DNA of 64,000 nucleotides from an uncultured Bacteroidota bacterium (lineage in GTDB: Bacteria > Bacteroidota > Bacteroidia > Bacteroidales > SZUA-534), in the NCBI GenBank assembly GCA_946414435.1, contig CAMKOM010000004.1, positions 62,001 through 126,000 of the forward strand, in the 5' to 3' direction. Position numbers and translations under genes: made by a program. Below, piece by piece: positions 45,899-55,137 of this stretch; within the stretch, counting starts at the first letter, position 1, and every line of letters begins with the position of its first letter. The notes beneath the pieces were generated by a model that was given only the letters and a program-made list of their open reading frames with translations, was not told where the DNA came from and made no database searches.

Positions 45899-48163
45899 CT
45901 ATTTGACTACGTGGATTTTGCCGACATTGCGTGTCACTCCGTCGGCTGTGGTGCACTGAATCAGGTATATGCCCGTCTCGACACGGCGTCCGTCGCGGTT
46001 GCAAAGATTCCAGAGCGCGCTGCCGCCGTTGCTCATCGTCTCGTGAACCAAATTTCCGCGCAAGTCGGTGATTCTGACCACTGTTTCATCGGCCAATCCT
46101 CGGATGACCACATCACTGTAATAGTCGGGTGGCACCGGGTTGGGCATCGCGTAAACATTGCTCATTCCGGCATCGGGCTTGGTTGAAGATATGACTGCCG
46201 ATTGCAAGCCTCGGTCGGTTACAATGTACAGAATGCCGTTTTCATCGTCAATGGCGAGCGAGAGAACATTGTTTGAGAACAACGGAGAATTGTCTTTGTT
46301 GTAAACGGCGTACTGCTCGGTGCCGTCGGGCGAGATGACAAAAATGCCACCGCTCTCAGTGCCAATCCATTTGCGGTTGCCACCGTCGACGGCAATGGTG
46401 TTCACCACCTCGGTTATGAGCAGTGACTGATAATATCCTTCCTCAATCATCTGCGGATAGCGCGCGTAAAAATTCTTTCCTTGAAGCACATATTCGGGAT
46501 GGTCATAGACGTAAACACCCTCATCGGAAGCAATCCATATGGCACCGTTGCGGTCCTGTACAATATCATGAATGCTTGAATTGAGCGCACCGCCACTCTC
46601 ATTGCGCGGGACGAAACATTCATAGCTGTCGTCAGTCGATGTCTCAGGCGTGCCGTTGGCGTTCCAAACAAGAATCTTTCCTCCATACGGCTGAACTAAC
46701 CAAAGGTCGTCGTTACGGGTACAGATGAGCTTGCCTGTATGCTGGTCACTCATATTGTTTCCATACTGGCACTGATACCACTCCCCTCCCGCCATGCGAA
46801 CAGAAATCGGATATTGAGCAAAAGCATTGGCAACCCACAAATTTCCTCGGCTGTCGAATGCACAATCGCTCACAGCATCACCAAAAACACCACCTGCATT
46901 CATTGATGTGACATGCCTCCAAGTCCCATTGTCATATTCCAAAATTCCATGCCGCCAGGCAATCGCCACATAATGGTTCGGGTCGCCATGAGTGGCAAAC
47001 TCCACAACATCGTTGCATTCATTTACCTCGGGGTATTTGTCTTTGTCAATGCTCTCCCAGTTGGTACCATCATACGAATAGACATTAACTGCACGAAACA
47101 TGTTAGCACTTGGCCGATTGATGCCGCCTGGAGCTACCAGAATGTTGCCAGCGTTGTAGCACACCTTATAAAAGGTGTTATTCGGCGGGCCGGTCGGATT
47201 CACAGTCATATAGGTGTCACCATTAGTACGCCCGAGCCCGTAAACCATATGTGAATACCATATGTCTTGACCATCGGCAAAACCCATTGTGGCATGGTCT
47301 ATTTCCAAACTTCTACTTTCACGAAGATCGGCATCGTAGGCCACAAGGCCCGAATCGGTGCATACAACCAGTTTGTTATCGCGGCAGGTGAGCGTTTTGA
47401 CACATGGCGCCGAATCGATAATCATTTCCCATTTTTTGCCGTCAAAAGCCGTCAGACGACTGTTGATTTCATTTTGGTAATTCTCACCGACATAAAGCCT
47501 GCCGTTGAAAACACAACCCGACACTGCATCAAGCGGCTTGCCGTCGATGCTGACATATTCCCAGTTTTTCATATCGGTCAGGAACGGGTTGTCAAGCCTG
47601 CCGCGCATCAAGCCATCGTCAGAAAAAGCGTAAAGATATCCATCATACACTGCAGAGCTGTTGATTTTAACCTGACGCCCGCCGATTCTTAAAATATATG
47701 TGTCGATAAATTTTCGCCGGAGCATGTCAATGGTTGTCAGTCCGAAATCGCACGACAAGTAGGCTCGTGAGCCGTCGAAACTGATATGGTTAATATCTTT
47801 CGACATCACAATGTTCTTGTCTTTCAATCCCGACATGTTGCGCACTCGGCCATCATCATCTATAAGATCGATGTTGCCGTTCGAGTAGCCAATCACAAGA
47901 AGGTGGTTCTCTTCACTATAGGCAATGCTTCCTATTCCCATGTCTGACAGGCCGTTGATGGTGGTCAGCCGGCGAATGCTCTTGTCGTCCTTGTCGTAAC
48001 AGAACAAACTGATGTCAGTGGCGCAGTAAACCGCAGACTTTGTGACTGCCAAAGCCTTACCCTTGTCGTAACTCAGATGATCACGCCACGAGTCTCCAGC
48101 AATTTGTGCACTCACCGACAGTGCCGGCAGCAGAGCAATTATCGCAATTAAAAATCTTACCAT
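45899..48163 (-). CDS. porZ: PorZ-like type IX secretion protein
   Basis: Surface protein of the type IX secretion system (T9SS), which in Porphyromonas anchors the PorU sortase complex. The 754-aa product is counted from ATG 48163, giving a signal peptide ending LSVSAQ; a longer frame upstream adds a non-hydrophobic stretch. Two beta-propeller blocks of seven-bladed type follow (many short blades such as AVYCATDISLFCYD, and GNRKWIGTESGGIFVI later), and the end is a T9SS-type C-terminal domain: NPVPPDYYSDVVIRGL, then RVETGIYLIQ and GKIHVVK. It precedes recO with a nine-base gap. The family match is by architecture and neighbourhood. Confidence 0.8.
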   Translation of the reverse strand: MVRFLIAIIALLPALSVSAQIAGDSWRDHLSYDKGKALAVTKSAVYCATDISLFCYDKDDKSIRRLTTINGLSDMGIGSIAYSEENHLLVIGYSNGNIDLIDDDGRVRNMSGLKDKNIVMSKDINHISFDGSRAYLSCDFGLTTIDMLRRKFIDTYILRIGGRQVKINSSAVYDGYLYAFSDDGLMRGRLDNPFLTDMKNWEYVSIDGKPLDAVSGCVFNGRLYVGENYQNEINSRLTAFDGKKWEMIIDSAPCVKTLTCRDNKLVVCTDSGLVAYDADLRESRSLEIDHATMGFADGQDIWYSHMVYGLGRTNGDTYMTVNPTGPPNNTFYKVCYNAGNILVAPGGINRPSANMFRAVNVYSYDGTNWESIDKDKYPEVNECNDVVEFATHGDPNHYVAIAWRHGILEYDNGTWRHVTSMNAGGVFGDAVSDCAFDSRGNLWVANAFAQYPISVRMAGGEWYQCQYGNNMSDQHTGKLICTRNDDLWLVQPYGGKILVWNANGTPETSTDDSYECFVPRNESGGALNSSIHDIVQDRNGAIWIASDEGVYVYDHPEYVLQGKNFYARYPQMIEEGYYQSLLITEVVNTIAVDGGNRKWIGTESGGIFVISPDGTEQYAVYNKDNSPLFSNNVLSLAIDDENGILYIVTDRGLQSAVISSTKPDAGMSNVYAMPNPVPPDYYSDVVIRGLADETVVRITDLRGNLVHETMSNGGSALWNLCNRDGRRVETGIYLIQCTTADGVTRNVGKIHVVK

Positions 48164-48182
48164 ATCGGTTTTTAATTTATTG

Positions 48183-48190
48183 CAAAGATA
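48183..48190 (-). promoter_or_regulatory. -7 promoter box of porZ-recO
   Basis: TATCTTTG on the minus strand, an exact TAnnTTTG, 20 bp before the ATG at 48163. TTG-like -33 at spacing of about 22. It supports the internal start chosen for porZ. Confidence 0.6.
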
Positions 48191-48291
48191 GTCGTGTTCA
48201 ACAAAAAACAGCCAATTGGTGTCACCAAGTGCATTTTTTATACCACGTTTTTTTGCTGTTTCTATTTTCATAACGACATTTACACCTGTTT

Positions 48292-48555
48292 ATGATACGA
48301 CGCTTTTTCACCATATTGCTGATTGTGCCGGTGCGCCTTTACCAGCTCCTCATTTCACCGCTGCTACCCAACAGTTGCCGCTTCACTCCCACATGTTCGG
48401 CCTACGCCATTGAGGCTCTGAAGGTTCACGGCCCCATCATCGGGCTGTGGCTAACTATCAGACGGATAGTGAGATGCAATCCATGGGGCGGCCACGGCTA
48501 CGACCCCGTTCCTCCACTTCACTGGTATAAAAACAAAGGCCGCAAAACTCGCTGA
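48292..48555 (+). CDS. yidD: Membrane protein insertion efficiency factor YidD
   Basis: Small membrane-associated protein that aids YidC-dependent insertion. The 87-aa protein has the amphipathic N-terminal helix ([15 protein letters not shown]), the conserved [16 protein letters not shown] with three Cys including that of NSCRF and TCS, and [13 protein letters not shown]. It is divergent from porZ. Normal length. Confidence 0.95.
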   Translation: MIRRFFTILLIVPVRLYQLLISPLLPNSCRFTPTCSAYAIEALKVHGPIIGLWLTIRRIVRCNPWGGHGYDPVPPLHWYKNKGRKTR

Positions 48556-48595
48556 ATATTAACATGACAGCGTTGATAACAAACATTTTCAATCA

Positions 48596-48626
48596 TTTGC
48601 ATCGCCGTCTTTTGGGTATAGATTTG
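48596..48626 (+). promoter_or_regulatory. Consensus promoter of the 48647 gene
   Basis: TTTG at 48596-48599 and TAGATTTG at 48619-48626 are 19 bp apart, matching TTTG-N19-21-TAnnTTTG exactly. The start site should be near 48633, 14 bases before the ATG. Confidence 0.75.
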
Positions 48627-48646
48627 CGTAAATCAATTCTATTGAG

Positions 48647-49546
48647 ATGCTGAACACAGGAATTGTAGGACTGAAAAATGCGGCACCGTTCATCGAAGCC
48701 ATGAACGAATTGCCCGAATTCAGTTTCAAAGGCATATACGACCCGTGTCTGCTCATCGACATAAACCATCAGACTTCATTCGACGTTTTTTTGTCGTTTA
48801 GCGATCTGTGTTGCGAATGCGATGCTGTCATCTTCAGCATCGACGACAATCTCTATTTTCCGCTCGTTTGTGAGGCCATCCGTCACTCCCTCAACGTCTT
48901 TGTATCGGGTGTTCAAAATTATCAGCTGAAAGAGCTTAACGAACTTCTCACCCTTCGCGACGAAGCCTGTGTAACCGTACACATCGGGCATCCGCTCATC
49001 TGCACCAATCTGTTCCAACAAACACGGGCTCTTTGCGAGCATCCGCTCGACATACAATGCAATATTGTACGCGACAATAATCCAAATCTTGTATCGCTCG
49101 CCCGTAACGAGATCAGCTTGCTCCTGACCTTAGCCCGTTCAAGCGTGCACCGCACGGCAATAAATGTCTATTCAAGCTTCAGCCGCGTGCCCGACTCCAT
49201 TCGCGTTCGACTAGATTTCGACAACGGCACCGTTGGTAACATCAGCATTGACCGTTACGGACTGAAAACCTCACACTTCATCAAAGCCGTAAACTACAAC
49301 AGCATTGTGGAAACCGATGTTGCCAATAGTTTTATCATGACTCTCAACAGCGACGCCCCGGATATGCCGACAACCCAAACTGTTGACAACAACAATCTTT
49401 CTTCGCTGGCTTTGCAGTTAAGAACATTCCTCATATGCATGATGGGTGGAAATGAGTTGCACAACAGCCTCGAAAACGAAATACGCACAGATATGGCTTG
49501 CCAACGCATTCACGAGAAAATGCGCATCAATTTCAATGTGTTCTAA
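48647..49546 (+). CDS. Gfo/Idh/MocA-like oxidoreductase (degenerate)
   Basis: A 299-aa protein whose N-terminus (TGIVGLKNAAPFIEAM) matches the start of a Rossmann fold in the Gfo/Idh/MocA group but lacks the usual GxGxxG. There are CDAVIFSIDDNLYFPLVCEAI and LNVFVSGV strands, as in family members, and no clear C-terminal substrate motif. NAD binding is therefore doubtful. It stands upstream of the WcaJ-like sugar transferase on the same strand (159-bp gap). It may work on a sugar or bind a sugar nucleotide without catalysis; this is inference. Confidence 0.6.
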   Translation: MLNTGIVGLKNAAPFIEAMNELPEFSFKGIYDPCLLIDINHQTSFDVFLSFSDLCCECDAVIFSIDDNLYFPLVCEAIRHSLNVFVSGVQNYQLKELNELLTLRDEACVTVHIGHPLICTNLFQQTRALCEHPLDIQCNIVRDNNPNLVSLARNEISLLLTLARSSVHRTAINVYSSFSRVPDSIRVRLDFDNGTVGNISIDRYGLKTSHFIKAVNYNSIVETDVANSFIMTLNSDAPDMPTTQTVDNNNLSSLALQLRTFLICMMGGNELHNSLENEIRTDMACQRIHEKMRINFNVF

Positions 49547-49705
49547 CATCATCGGCAATCTTTTGTCTTACAAGCATATGACGAACGGCTTTTGTTGCTT
49601 TTAAAAAAATTTCAATCCCCACGAAAAAATTTGTTATTTGTCCGCAACATATGTGCATCTTGCAGCGTTTTAATGAGAATGATCTGAGGGTTTCGGTCTG
49701 TACAA

Positions 49706-51154
49706 ATGGCAACTGACAACAAGCTAATAATGAAGGAAAAACGACCACGCCTGCAAGTAGTCAAATATATGTCGTCAGACTATTTGGCCGCGCTATGTGC
49801 ATGGGTGTTGCTTTTCATTTACCGTAAAAAACTGGTCCTTAGCGACATCACGAACTTCGATATTCTAATGTCGTGCGAGCCAACCTTGATTTTCGGCATT
49901 ATTGTCATCCCGATTTTTTGGATCTTGCTCTACTACATTGCCGGTGAATACCACAACATCTATCACAAATCGCGTTTGAAAGAGCTTGGCAGCACCACGC
50001 TGATGAGCATTCTTGGCGTTGTCATCATCTTTTTTGTGCTGATTCTTGACGACGATATTGTCACCTACCGCAATTATTACAAATCGTTTCTATATCTGCT
50101 GGGCGTTCATTTCGGACTGACCTACACTTTCCGGTTGCTGCACACCAACGCAACCGCTAAACAGATTCAAAACCGCGAAATTGGTTTTTCCACACTCATC
50201 ATCGGATGCGGCGAGCAGGCTTTGAAACTCTACAACGACATCACCAGCAAGCCCAAATCTGCGGGCGAACATTTTGTGGGCTACATCGACATCAACGGCA
50301 ACCATAACCCCGAACTAGCCAGCCGAATCCCTTGTATGGGCACCATCGACAACCTTATCGAAGCAATAAACACCAACAAGATAGAAGAAGTTATTATCGC
50401 CGTTGAGCCCGACGAAAAGCCTAAATTGCAAGAGATTATTATCAAGGTGAAATCAACGCCAGTGGAAATCCGCGCCGTTCCTGATATTCTCGACATCATC
50501 TCCGGTAACGTGCGAATGTCGTCAATTTTCGGAGTGCCACTCATTGAACTTTCGCACGATACAATGCCGGCCTGGCAAGCCAATGTCAAACGCATAATTG
50601 ACGTAACGGCATCATTCATAGCTATTTGTTTGCTTATACCTGTCTATATGATTTTGGCCGTTTGCGTTAAATTATCATCACCAGGTCCGATTTTCTACCT
50701 TCAAGAACGTATTGGCCGTTATGGCAAACCTTTCAAAATCATCAAGTTCAGAACCATGCAGGTTAATGCCGAAAAGTATGGTCCTTCCCTTTCGAGCGAT
50801 GGTGACCCTCGCATCACCCGGTTTGGGCGCTTTATGCGGAAGGTCCGCCTAGACGAGCTTCCTCAGTTCATCAACGTGCTGAAAGGCGACATGTCACTCG
50901 TCGGCCCGCGCCCCGAACGAGCCTTCTACATTGAGCAGATTGTACAGAAAGCTCCTCACTATTACACGGTTTTCAAAGTCCGCCCCGGCATTACATCATG
51001 GGGACAAGTAAAATATGGTTATGCCGAAAATGTTGACGAGATGGTTGACCGCTTGAAATACGACATTATCTACCTTGAAAATATGTCGCTGTATCTCGAT
51101 ACTAAAATCTTGATTTACACAATAAAAACCGTGCTTGAGGGTAGTGGAAAGTAG
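49706..51154 (+). CDS. Undecaprenyl-phosphate glycosyl-1-phosphate transferase (WcaJ/WbaP type)
   Basis: Starts polysaccharide assembly by moving a hexose-1-phosphate to undecaprenyl phosphate. The 482-aa protein has four N-terminal membrane helices, a Rossmann-like middle (STLIIGCGEQALKLYND near residue 155), a re-entrant helix near 300, and the C-terminal catalytic domain: FRTMQVNAEKYGP, RITRFGRFMRKVRLDELPQ and SLVGPRPE. The start could also be at residue 9 (ATG at 49730). It is not in a large polysaccharide locus here. Sugar specificity is not readable. Confidence 0.93.
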   Translation: MATDNKLIMKEKRPRLQVVKYMSSDYLAALCAWVLLFIYRKKLVLSDITNFDILMSCEPTLIFGIIVIPIFWILLYYIAGEYHNIYHKSRLKELGSTTLMSILGVVIIFFVLILDDDIVTYRNYYKSFLYLLGVHFGLTYTFRLLHTNATAKQIQNREIGFSTLIIGCGEQALKLYNDITSKPKSAGEHFVGYIDINGNHNPELASRIPCMGTIDNLIEAINTNKIEEVIIAVEPDEKPKLQEIIIKVKSTPVEIRAVPDILDIISGNVRMSSIFGVPLIELSHDTMPAWQANVKRIIDVTASFIAICLLIPVYMILAVCVKLSSPGPIFYLQERIGRYGKPFKIIKFRTMQVNAEKYGPSLSSDGDPRITRFGRFMRKVRLDELPQFINVLKGDMSLVGPRPERAFYIEQIVQKAPHYYTVFKVRPGITSWGQVKYGYAENVDEMVDRLKYDIIYLENMSLYLDTKILIYTIKTVLEGSGK

Positions 51155-51168
51155 CTTGAATTTATCCT

Positions 51169-51693
51169 TTACTCATCCGTACGGATTTTGTAAACTTTCA
51201 CTTCCCGCTTGTTTTGTTTATTGATGGCAATGTAATATTGTTTATTTTTTGTGTAAAGCGACTTAACATCCATTTTCATTTCGATGTGCGGACAGCCGCG
51301 TGGTGTTATGTCACAAGGGATAATATCCTGTGTGTTTTGTTTGATATCGAGTCGGTGATATTGCGTTGACACACGAGAAATCTTCACATAGAACTGCTGG
51401 TTAGTGGTGTCAAGGTAGGCACTCGAAAAATCAACCCAATCTTTAAGGCGGAAAAGCGCCACTTGCTTCCAATCGGATGTTGAATACGCAGCAATGAATG
51501 TTGGCTTGTTGCCATAGTTGACGATGATATACTTGCCATCGGGCGAGAGAAATAGTTCGTTGGCCAACACCTTACGCTGCATATCGGGTTTGAGTGTTAC
51601 CAAATACTGGTAATCACCGCTTTGCGCGACAACACTAAAACTGTGCGACACCGCGAAAAAAGCCGTCAAAAGGCATATTTTGATAAAATTCAT
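51169..51693 (-). CDS. Secreted hypothetical protein
   Basis: A 174-aa protein counted from ATG 51693, which gives a good signal peptide (FIKICLLTAFFAVSHSFSVVAQ, cleavage near residue 21); the longer upstream frame covers the promoter box at 51720-51727 and was excluded. The rest has beta character with blade-like strands (GKYIIVNYG near residue 52, FIAAYSTSDW), so it may be one or two propeller-type repeats. No family recognised. It is convergent with the sugar transferase (14-bp gap). Confidence 0.65.
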   Translation of the reverse strand: MNFIKICLLTAFFAVSHSFSVVAQSGDYQYLVTLKPDMQRKVLANELFLSPDGKYIIVNYGNKPTFIAAYSTSDWKQVALFRLKDWVDFSSAYLDTTNQQFYVKISRVSTQYHRLDIKQNTQDIIPCDITPRGCPHIEMKMDVKSLYTKNKQYYIAINKQNKREVKVYKIRTDE

Positions 51694-51719
51694 AGCATGT
51701 TTTTTGTTCGAGAACGATG

Positions 51720-51727
51720 CAAATATA
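51720..51727 (-). promoter_or_regulatory. -7 promoter box of the 51169-51693 gene
   Basis: TATATTTG on the minus strand matches TAnnTTTG and lies 27 bp before the ATG at 51693, supporting this start. Confidence 0.5.
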
Positions 51728-51921
51728 AAAAAATTGCAATAAGGTGATGCAAGAGGAAAAACAATTGACGGCAACTTCCGGCGACACCGCATAGGCGTTA
51801 CACTGATTTGCAAATCAAAAATCAGCAACCGACACTCAAAAATGTTATATTCGCACGCCGAATCAGAAAATGGTTCAGCTTTTGTTTTTCGTGGAAACAC
51901 TAACATTTAAATTTTAATAAA

Positions 51922-53193
51922 ATGGTTAAAATCAACGATTTCAACTTCAAAGGGAAGAAAGCAATCGTCCGCGTGGATTTCAACGTTCCATTGGACGAGA
52001 ACGGAAAAATCACCGATGACACCCGCATCCGCGGTGCTCTGCCGACACTTAAGAAAATTCTGGCCGACGGCGGTTCACTCATCATTATGTCGCATATGGG
52101 CAAGCCGAAAGGCAAAGTATCTGCTAAACTCTCGCTTGGCCAAATCACCGACGCAGTTGCAGCCGCTCTGGGCACTGCAGTTAAGTTCGCACCTGATTGC
52201 GCAAAGGCAGCCGACGCAGCCGCAGCCCTAAAACCGGGCGACGTTCTGTTGCTCGAGAACCTGCGCTTCTATCCTGAGGAGGAAGGCAAACCTGTAGGCA
52301 TCGAGAAAGACGATCCGAACTACGACGCTGCTAAGAAAGAGATGAAGGCAAAACAGAAAGAGTTCGCAAAAACTCTGGCTTCATACGCCGACGTTTACGT
52401 TATGGACGCTTTCGGAACAGCTCACCGCTCACACGCTTCTACAGCTGTGATTGCCGACTATTTCGACGCCAATAGCAAGATGCTTGGTCTGCTGATGGAG
52501 AAAGAGGTTCAGGCTGTCGATAACATTCTGAGCAACATCAAACGTCCGTTCACCGCAATTATGGGCGGTAGCAAGGTATCGACCAAAATCGGCATCATCG
52601 AGAACCTGATGGATAAGGTTGACAACCTGATTCTTTGCGGCGGTATGACCTACACCTTCGCCAAAGCACAAGGCGGCAACGTGGGTAACTCAATCTGCGA
52701 GGAAGACAAACTCGACCTTGCTCTCGACGTAATGAAGAAAGCTAAAGAGAAAGGTGTAAATCTGGTACTTGGTACTGACTCGGTTGTTACCAACGCATTC
52801 GATTTCGACACAATGTCGCTGAAACCGGGCGCACAAGTCAAAGTTTGCCCGTCGAACGCCATTGAGAACGGTTTCGAAGGTTTGGACGCTGGTCCGGAGA
52901 GCCAGAAGAAATTCGCTGCTGCCATCAAAGGCGCAAAGACCATTCTGTGGAACGGTCCTGCAGGTGTGTTTGAGTGCGACGATTTCACTGCCGGCTCAAA
53001 AGCCATTGCCAACGCCATTGCTGACGCAACCAAAGAAGGCGCCTTCTCGCTCATCGGCGGTGGCGACTCGGTTGCCTGCATCAACAAATTCGGCTTGGCC
53101 GACAAGGTTTCTTACATCTCAACTGGCGGCGGCGCACTGCTCGAGGCCATTGAAGGAAAAGTTCTTCCGGGTGTTAAAGCTATCCTTGGATAG
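51922..53193 (+). CDS. pgk: Phosphoglycerate kinase
   Basis: Glycolytic ATP-forming step (1,3-bisphosphoglycerate to 3-phosphoglycerate). The 423-aa protein shows [20 protein letters not shown] at residues 18-37, [14 protein letters not shown] near 109-122, [15 protein letters not shown] near 211-225, and [27 protein letters not shown] at the C-terminus (in parts GGGDSVAC and STGGGA). Length is slightly over the 390-400 usual, as in Bacteroides. A strong terminator follows. Confidence 0.98.
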   Translation: MVKINDFNFKGKKAIVRVDFNVPLDENGKITDDTRIRGALPTLKKILADGGSLIIMSHMGKPKGKVSAKLSLGQITDAVAAALGTAVKFAPDCAKAADAAAALKPGDVLLLENLRFYPEEEGKPVGIEKDDPNYDAAKKEMKAKQKEFAKTLASYADVYVMDAFGTAHRSHASTAVIADYFDANSKMLGLLMEKEVQAVDNILSNIKRPFTAIMGGSKVSTKIGIIENLMDKVDNLILCGGMTYTFAKAQGGNVGNSICEEDKLDLALDVMKKAKEKGVNLVLGTDSVVTNAFDFDTMSLKPGAQVKVCPSNAIENGFEGLDAGPESQKKFAAAIKGAKTILWNGPAGVFECDDFTAGSKAIANAIADATKEGAFSLIGGGDSVACINKFGLADKVSYISTGGGALLEAIEGKVLPGVKAILG

Positions 53194-53217
53194 AATTTAA
53201 GTTGTTTATAAATAAGG

Positions 53218-53253
53218 AAATCCGCCACACATTGCTGCGTGGCGGATTTTTTA
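53218..53253 (+). terminator. Terminator after pgk
   Basis: AAATCCGCCAC and GTGGCGGATTT form an 11-bp perfect stem with a 10-base loop, followed by T6. It separates pgk from the convergent histidine kinase gene and may serve both directions. Confidence 0.9.
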
Positions 53254-53290
53254 TATCTCCTAATTCGTAAGTCTAGGTTTAAGACTCTAA

Positions 53291-54451
53291 TTATTCATTT
53301 GTTTTTGGCAGCAAGATGCGGAATGTGGTGCCAACTCCTATCTCCGATGACTGTACCATTATTTTGCCTCGATGGTAATTCTTCACAATGCGCTGAACCA
53401 ACGACAACCCCAACCCCCAGCCTCGTTCTTTAGTGGTGTAGCCAGGTGTGAAAATAGCCTTGAACTGGTTCTTTGCCAATCCCTTGCCTGTATCGGTCAA
53501 AAGTATCTCAGCATATTTTGCAGTTTCGTTCAGTTTGATAGTAATACAACCCTTGCCTTCCATTGCATCAATGGCGTTCTTTATCATGTTTTCAATCACC
53601 CAATTAAACAGTGCGGTATTGAGTTTGACCATAACTGTTTGTGATGTGTTGTCTTTCACATCGAGTATGATGTTCGATGAAATGCGGTTTCGCATGTAAT
53701 CAGCAGCTGATTTAATGGCTTCCGATAGATTACTCGACTGTAATGTCGGTAAAGAACCCACTTTCGAGAACCGGTCGGCAATTATATTCAGTCGGTCAAT
53801 ATCTTTTTGCATTTCAACAACATACGGTGCGTTCGCTTCGTTTTGTTTTAGAATCTCAATCCACGCCATCAAAGAGGAAATAGGCGTTCCCAACTGGTGC
53901 GCCGTCTCCTTCGACATACCTATCCAAACCTTGTTCTGCTCAGCCCGCCTCGATGAGCTGAACGCCAGATAGGCCACTATCAGAAAGATTCCTATTATCG
54001 ACATTTGGATGAACGGGAATTGCGCCAACTGCTTCAAAACTGTGGAATCATCGTAATAAATGTAGTTTTTCTGTTCGTCAGGCAGATTGATAACAATCGG
54101 GTCATGCTTTGCTCCCATTTCGGCAATGCGTTTATGAAAATAAGCGGTGTCGTTATAAACTTTTGCAGAGTCGGAAATGTTTCTAACAGAAACAACACTG
54201 TCGCCGTCGGTCATTATGACTGGGATAGAGGTGTTATCACGAATAATTTCGAGACAGAAATTTATTTCGTTCTCATTTTCACTGAGCGCTATCTGACGTG
54301 TCGCTTCGGCCCATATCTGCATTCGCTTTTGCTCCTCAACCGACATGCTGTTTGCCAACTCGTTGGTGTAGTAAAGCGACACACAGCCAATGAGCGTTGC
54401 ACATATAATGATGAGGGTTTTCCAAACTATTTTGTTTCTGTAAGTGTTCAT
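53291..54451 (-). CDS. Sensor histidine kinase
   Basis: A 386-aa membrane kinase: N-terminal membrane helix (about 9-28), a periplasmic sensor of about 130 residues, a second helix near 170, then a dimerisation domain with the phospho-acceptor in KETAHQLGTPISSLMAW (His near residue 205) and a HATPase domain with NMIKNAIDAMEG, DTGKGL and GWGLGLSLVQRI boxes. No HAMP domain is seen. HxLGTP is a common variant of the HELxTP box. There is no response regulator next to it; the orphan receiver at 1356-1748 is far away. Signal unknown. Confidence 0.9.
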   Translation of the reverse strand: MNTYRNKIVWKTLIIICATLIGCVSLYYTNELANSMSVEEQKRMQIWAEATRQIALSENENEINFCLEIIRDNTSIPVIMTDGDSVVSVRNISDSAKVYNDTAYFHKRIAEMGAKHDPIVINLPDEQKNYIYYDDSTVLKQLAQFPFIQMSIIGIFLIVAYLAFSSSRRAEQNKVWIGMSKETAHQLGTPISSLMAWIEILKQNEANAPYVVEMQKDIDRLNIIADRFSKVGSLPTLQSSNLSEAIKSAADYMRNRISSNIILDVKDNTSQTVMVKLNTALFNWVIENMIKNAIDAMEGKGCITIKLNETAKYAEILLTDTGKGLAKNQFKAIFTPGYTTKERGWGLGLSLVQRIVKNYHRGKIMVQSSEIGVGTTFRILLPKTNE

Positions 54452-54509
54452 AGTAGTGGTAACGTTTTTTACATCGTTTTATTGCCGACCAGCTTTTGTC
54501 ATTTTGTAA

Positions 54510-54635
54510 TTATAACATGTTTATTCTATTAATTCCATTGTCATACTTGTGTACATTAATGTTCTGTATATCAGAATCAATGCTTTGCGCGTTTGCACCA
54601 AATCCGATAAATGCAAACGCTATTAACAATATAAT
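54510..54635 (-). pseudogene. Possible remnant of a small secreted protein
   Basis: On the minus strand the frame IILLIAFAFIGFGANAQSI (from 54635) is an obvious signal peptide with an ANAQ cleavage site, followed by 23 polar residues and TAA at 54510-54512. The frame has no ATG: the codons before it are ...HRNE, and an ATG slightly upstream (near 54675) runs out of frame into a stop. It could be a secreted peptide with an alternative start, but a decayed gene that lost its start is more likely. Confidence 0.35.
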
Positions 54636-54715
54636 CTCGTTTCTATGATTGTTACAAACGATGTGAAAACTTCATAGTTGTTTGTTTTTACCGCACTGAG
54701 AAATGGCTTTGAATC

Positions 54716-54746
54716 AAAAAAAGCCGAACCAAACGGCCCGGCTCTT
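54716..54746 (-). terminator. Terminator of the AsmA/DsbA-like/lipoprotein operon
   Basis: Read leftward, GAGCCGGGCCGTTTGGTTCGGC (arms AGCCG and CGGCT) is followed by seven T. It lies about 20 bp after the stop of the lipoprotein gene at 54766. Confidence 0.75.
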
Positions 54747-54765
54747 ATCATTCGTTTGCCAATTT

Positions 54766-55107
54766 TTAGATGGCGCGGATAGCATTCACGCGGATGCGGT
54801 CAAGAATACGTTTAGCCTGTGAAGTCAAAGCCGTGCGGATTTTTGCTCTTTCTTCAGGCGATACCGTTGCTTGGCAGTGACCGTCTTTTTGCAAAGCGTC
54901 AATGAGTTTGTCAATATCCTCTTCTTTGTATTCTTTTCCTTTGTACTTATACAATTCCTCCTCAGGGCAAAGTTCTGCTACGCTAATGTCACATGTTGAG
55001 CCGTCAATCGGTTCTGCTTGCTCACAACCGGCCTCTACAACATCGTCTCCGCATGCTGTAAGCCCAAGTACTGCAAATAATGCAATTGGCAATAAAATCT
55101 TTTTCAT
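54766..55107 (-). CDS. Small acidic lipoprotein with a helical C-terminus
   Basis: A 113-aa lipoprotein (lipobox LTAC, Cys19). The mature part is acidic with four further Cys (GCEQAEP, STCDIS, LCPEEE, GHCQAT), probably disulphide-bonded in the periplasm, and ends in a basic helix (KRILDRIRVNAIRAI). No family recognised. It follows the DsbA-like gene by 30 bp on the same strand, so a thiol-redox link is plausible. Confidence 0.65.
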   Translation of the reverse strand: MKKILLPIALFAVLGLTACGDDVVEAGCEQAEPIDGSTCDISVAELCPEEELYKYKGKEYKEEDIDKLIDALQKDGHCQATVSPEERAKIRTALTSQAKRILDRIRVNAIRAI

Positions 55108-55137
55108 CTCAATAAAATTTAATAATTAAACAAAGTG

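Larger units (their letters stand above)
54452..54765. other. Gap holding a degraded secreted-peptide frame and a terminator
   Basis: About 310 bp, AT-rich. It contains the terminator of the 54766-55107 lipoprotein gene and, on the minus strand, a signal-peptide-like frame (54510-54635) listed separately. No other coding frame or RNA gene is evident. Confidence 0.5.

Noticed and set aside
48164-48271. Longer start for the PorZ-like protein.
   Set aside because: It would hide the signal peptide and covers the exact -7 box at 48183-48190.
51805-51816. Palindrome GATTTGCAAATC upstream of pgk as an operator.
   Set aside because: It is over 100 bp before the pgk ATG, no promoter box with proper spacing is near it, and a 12-base palindrome alone is weak evidence.
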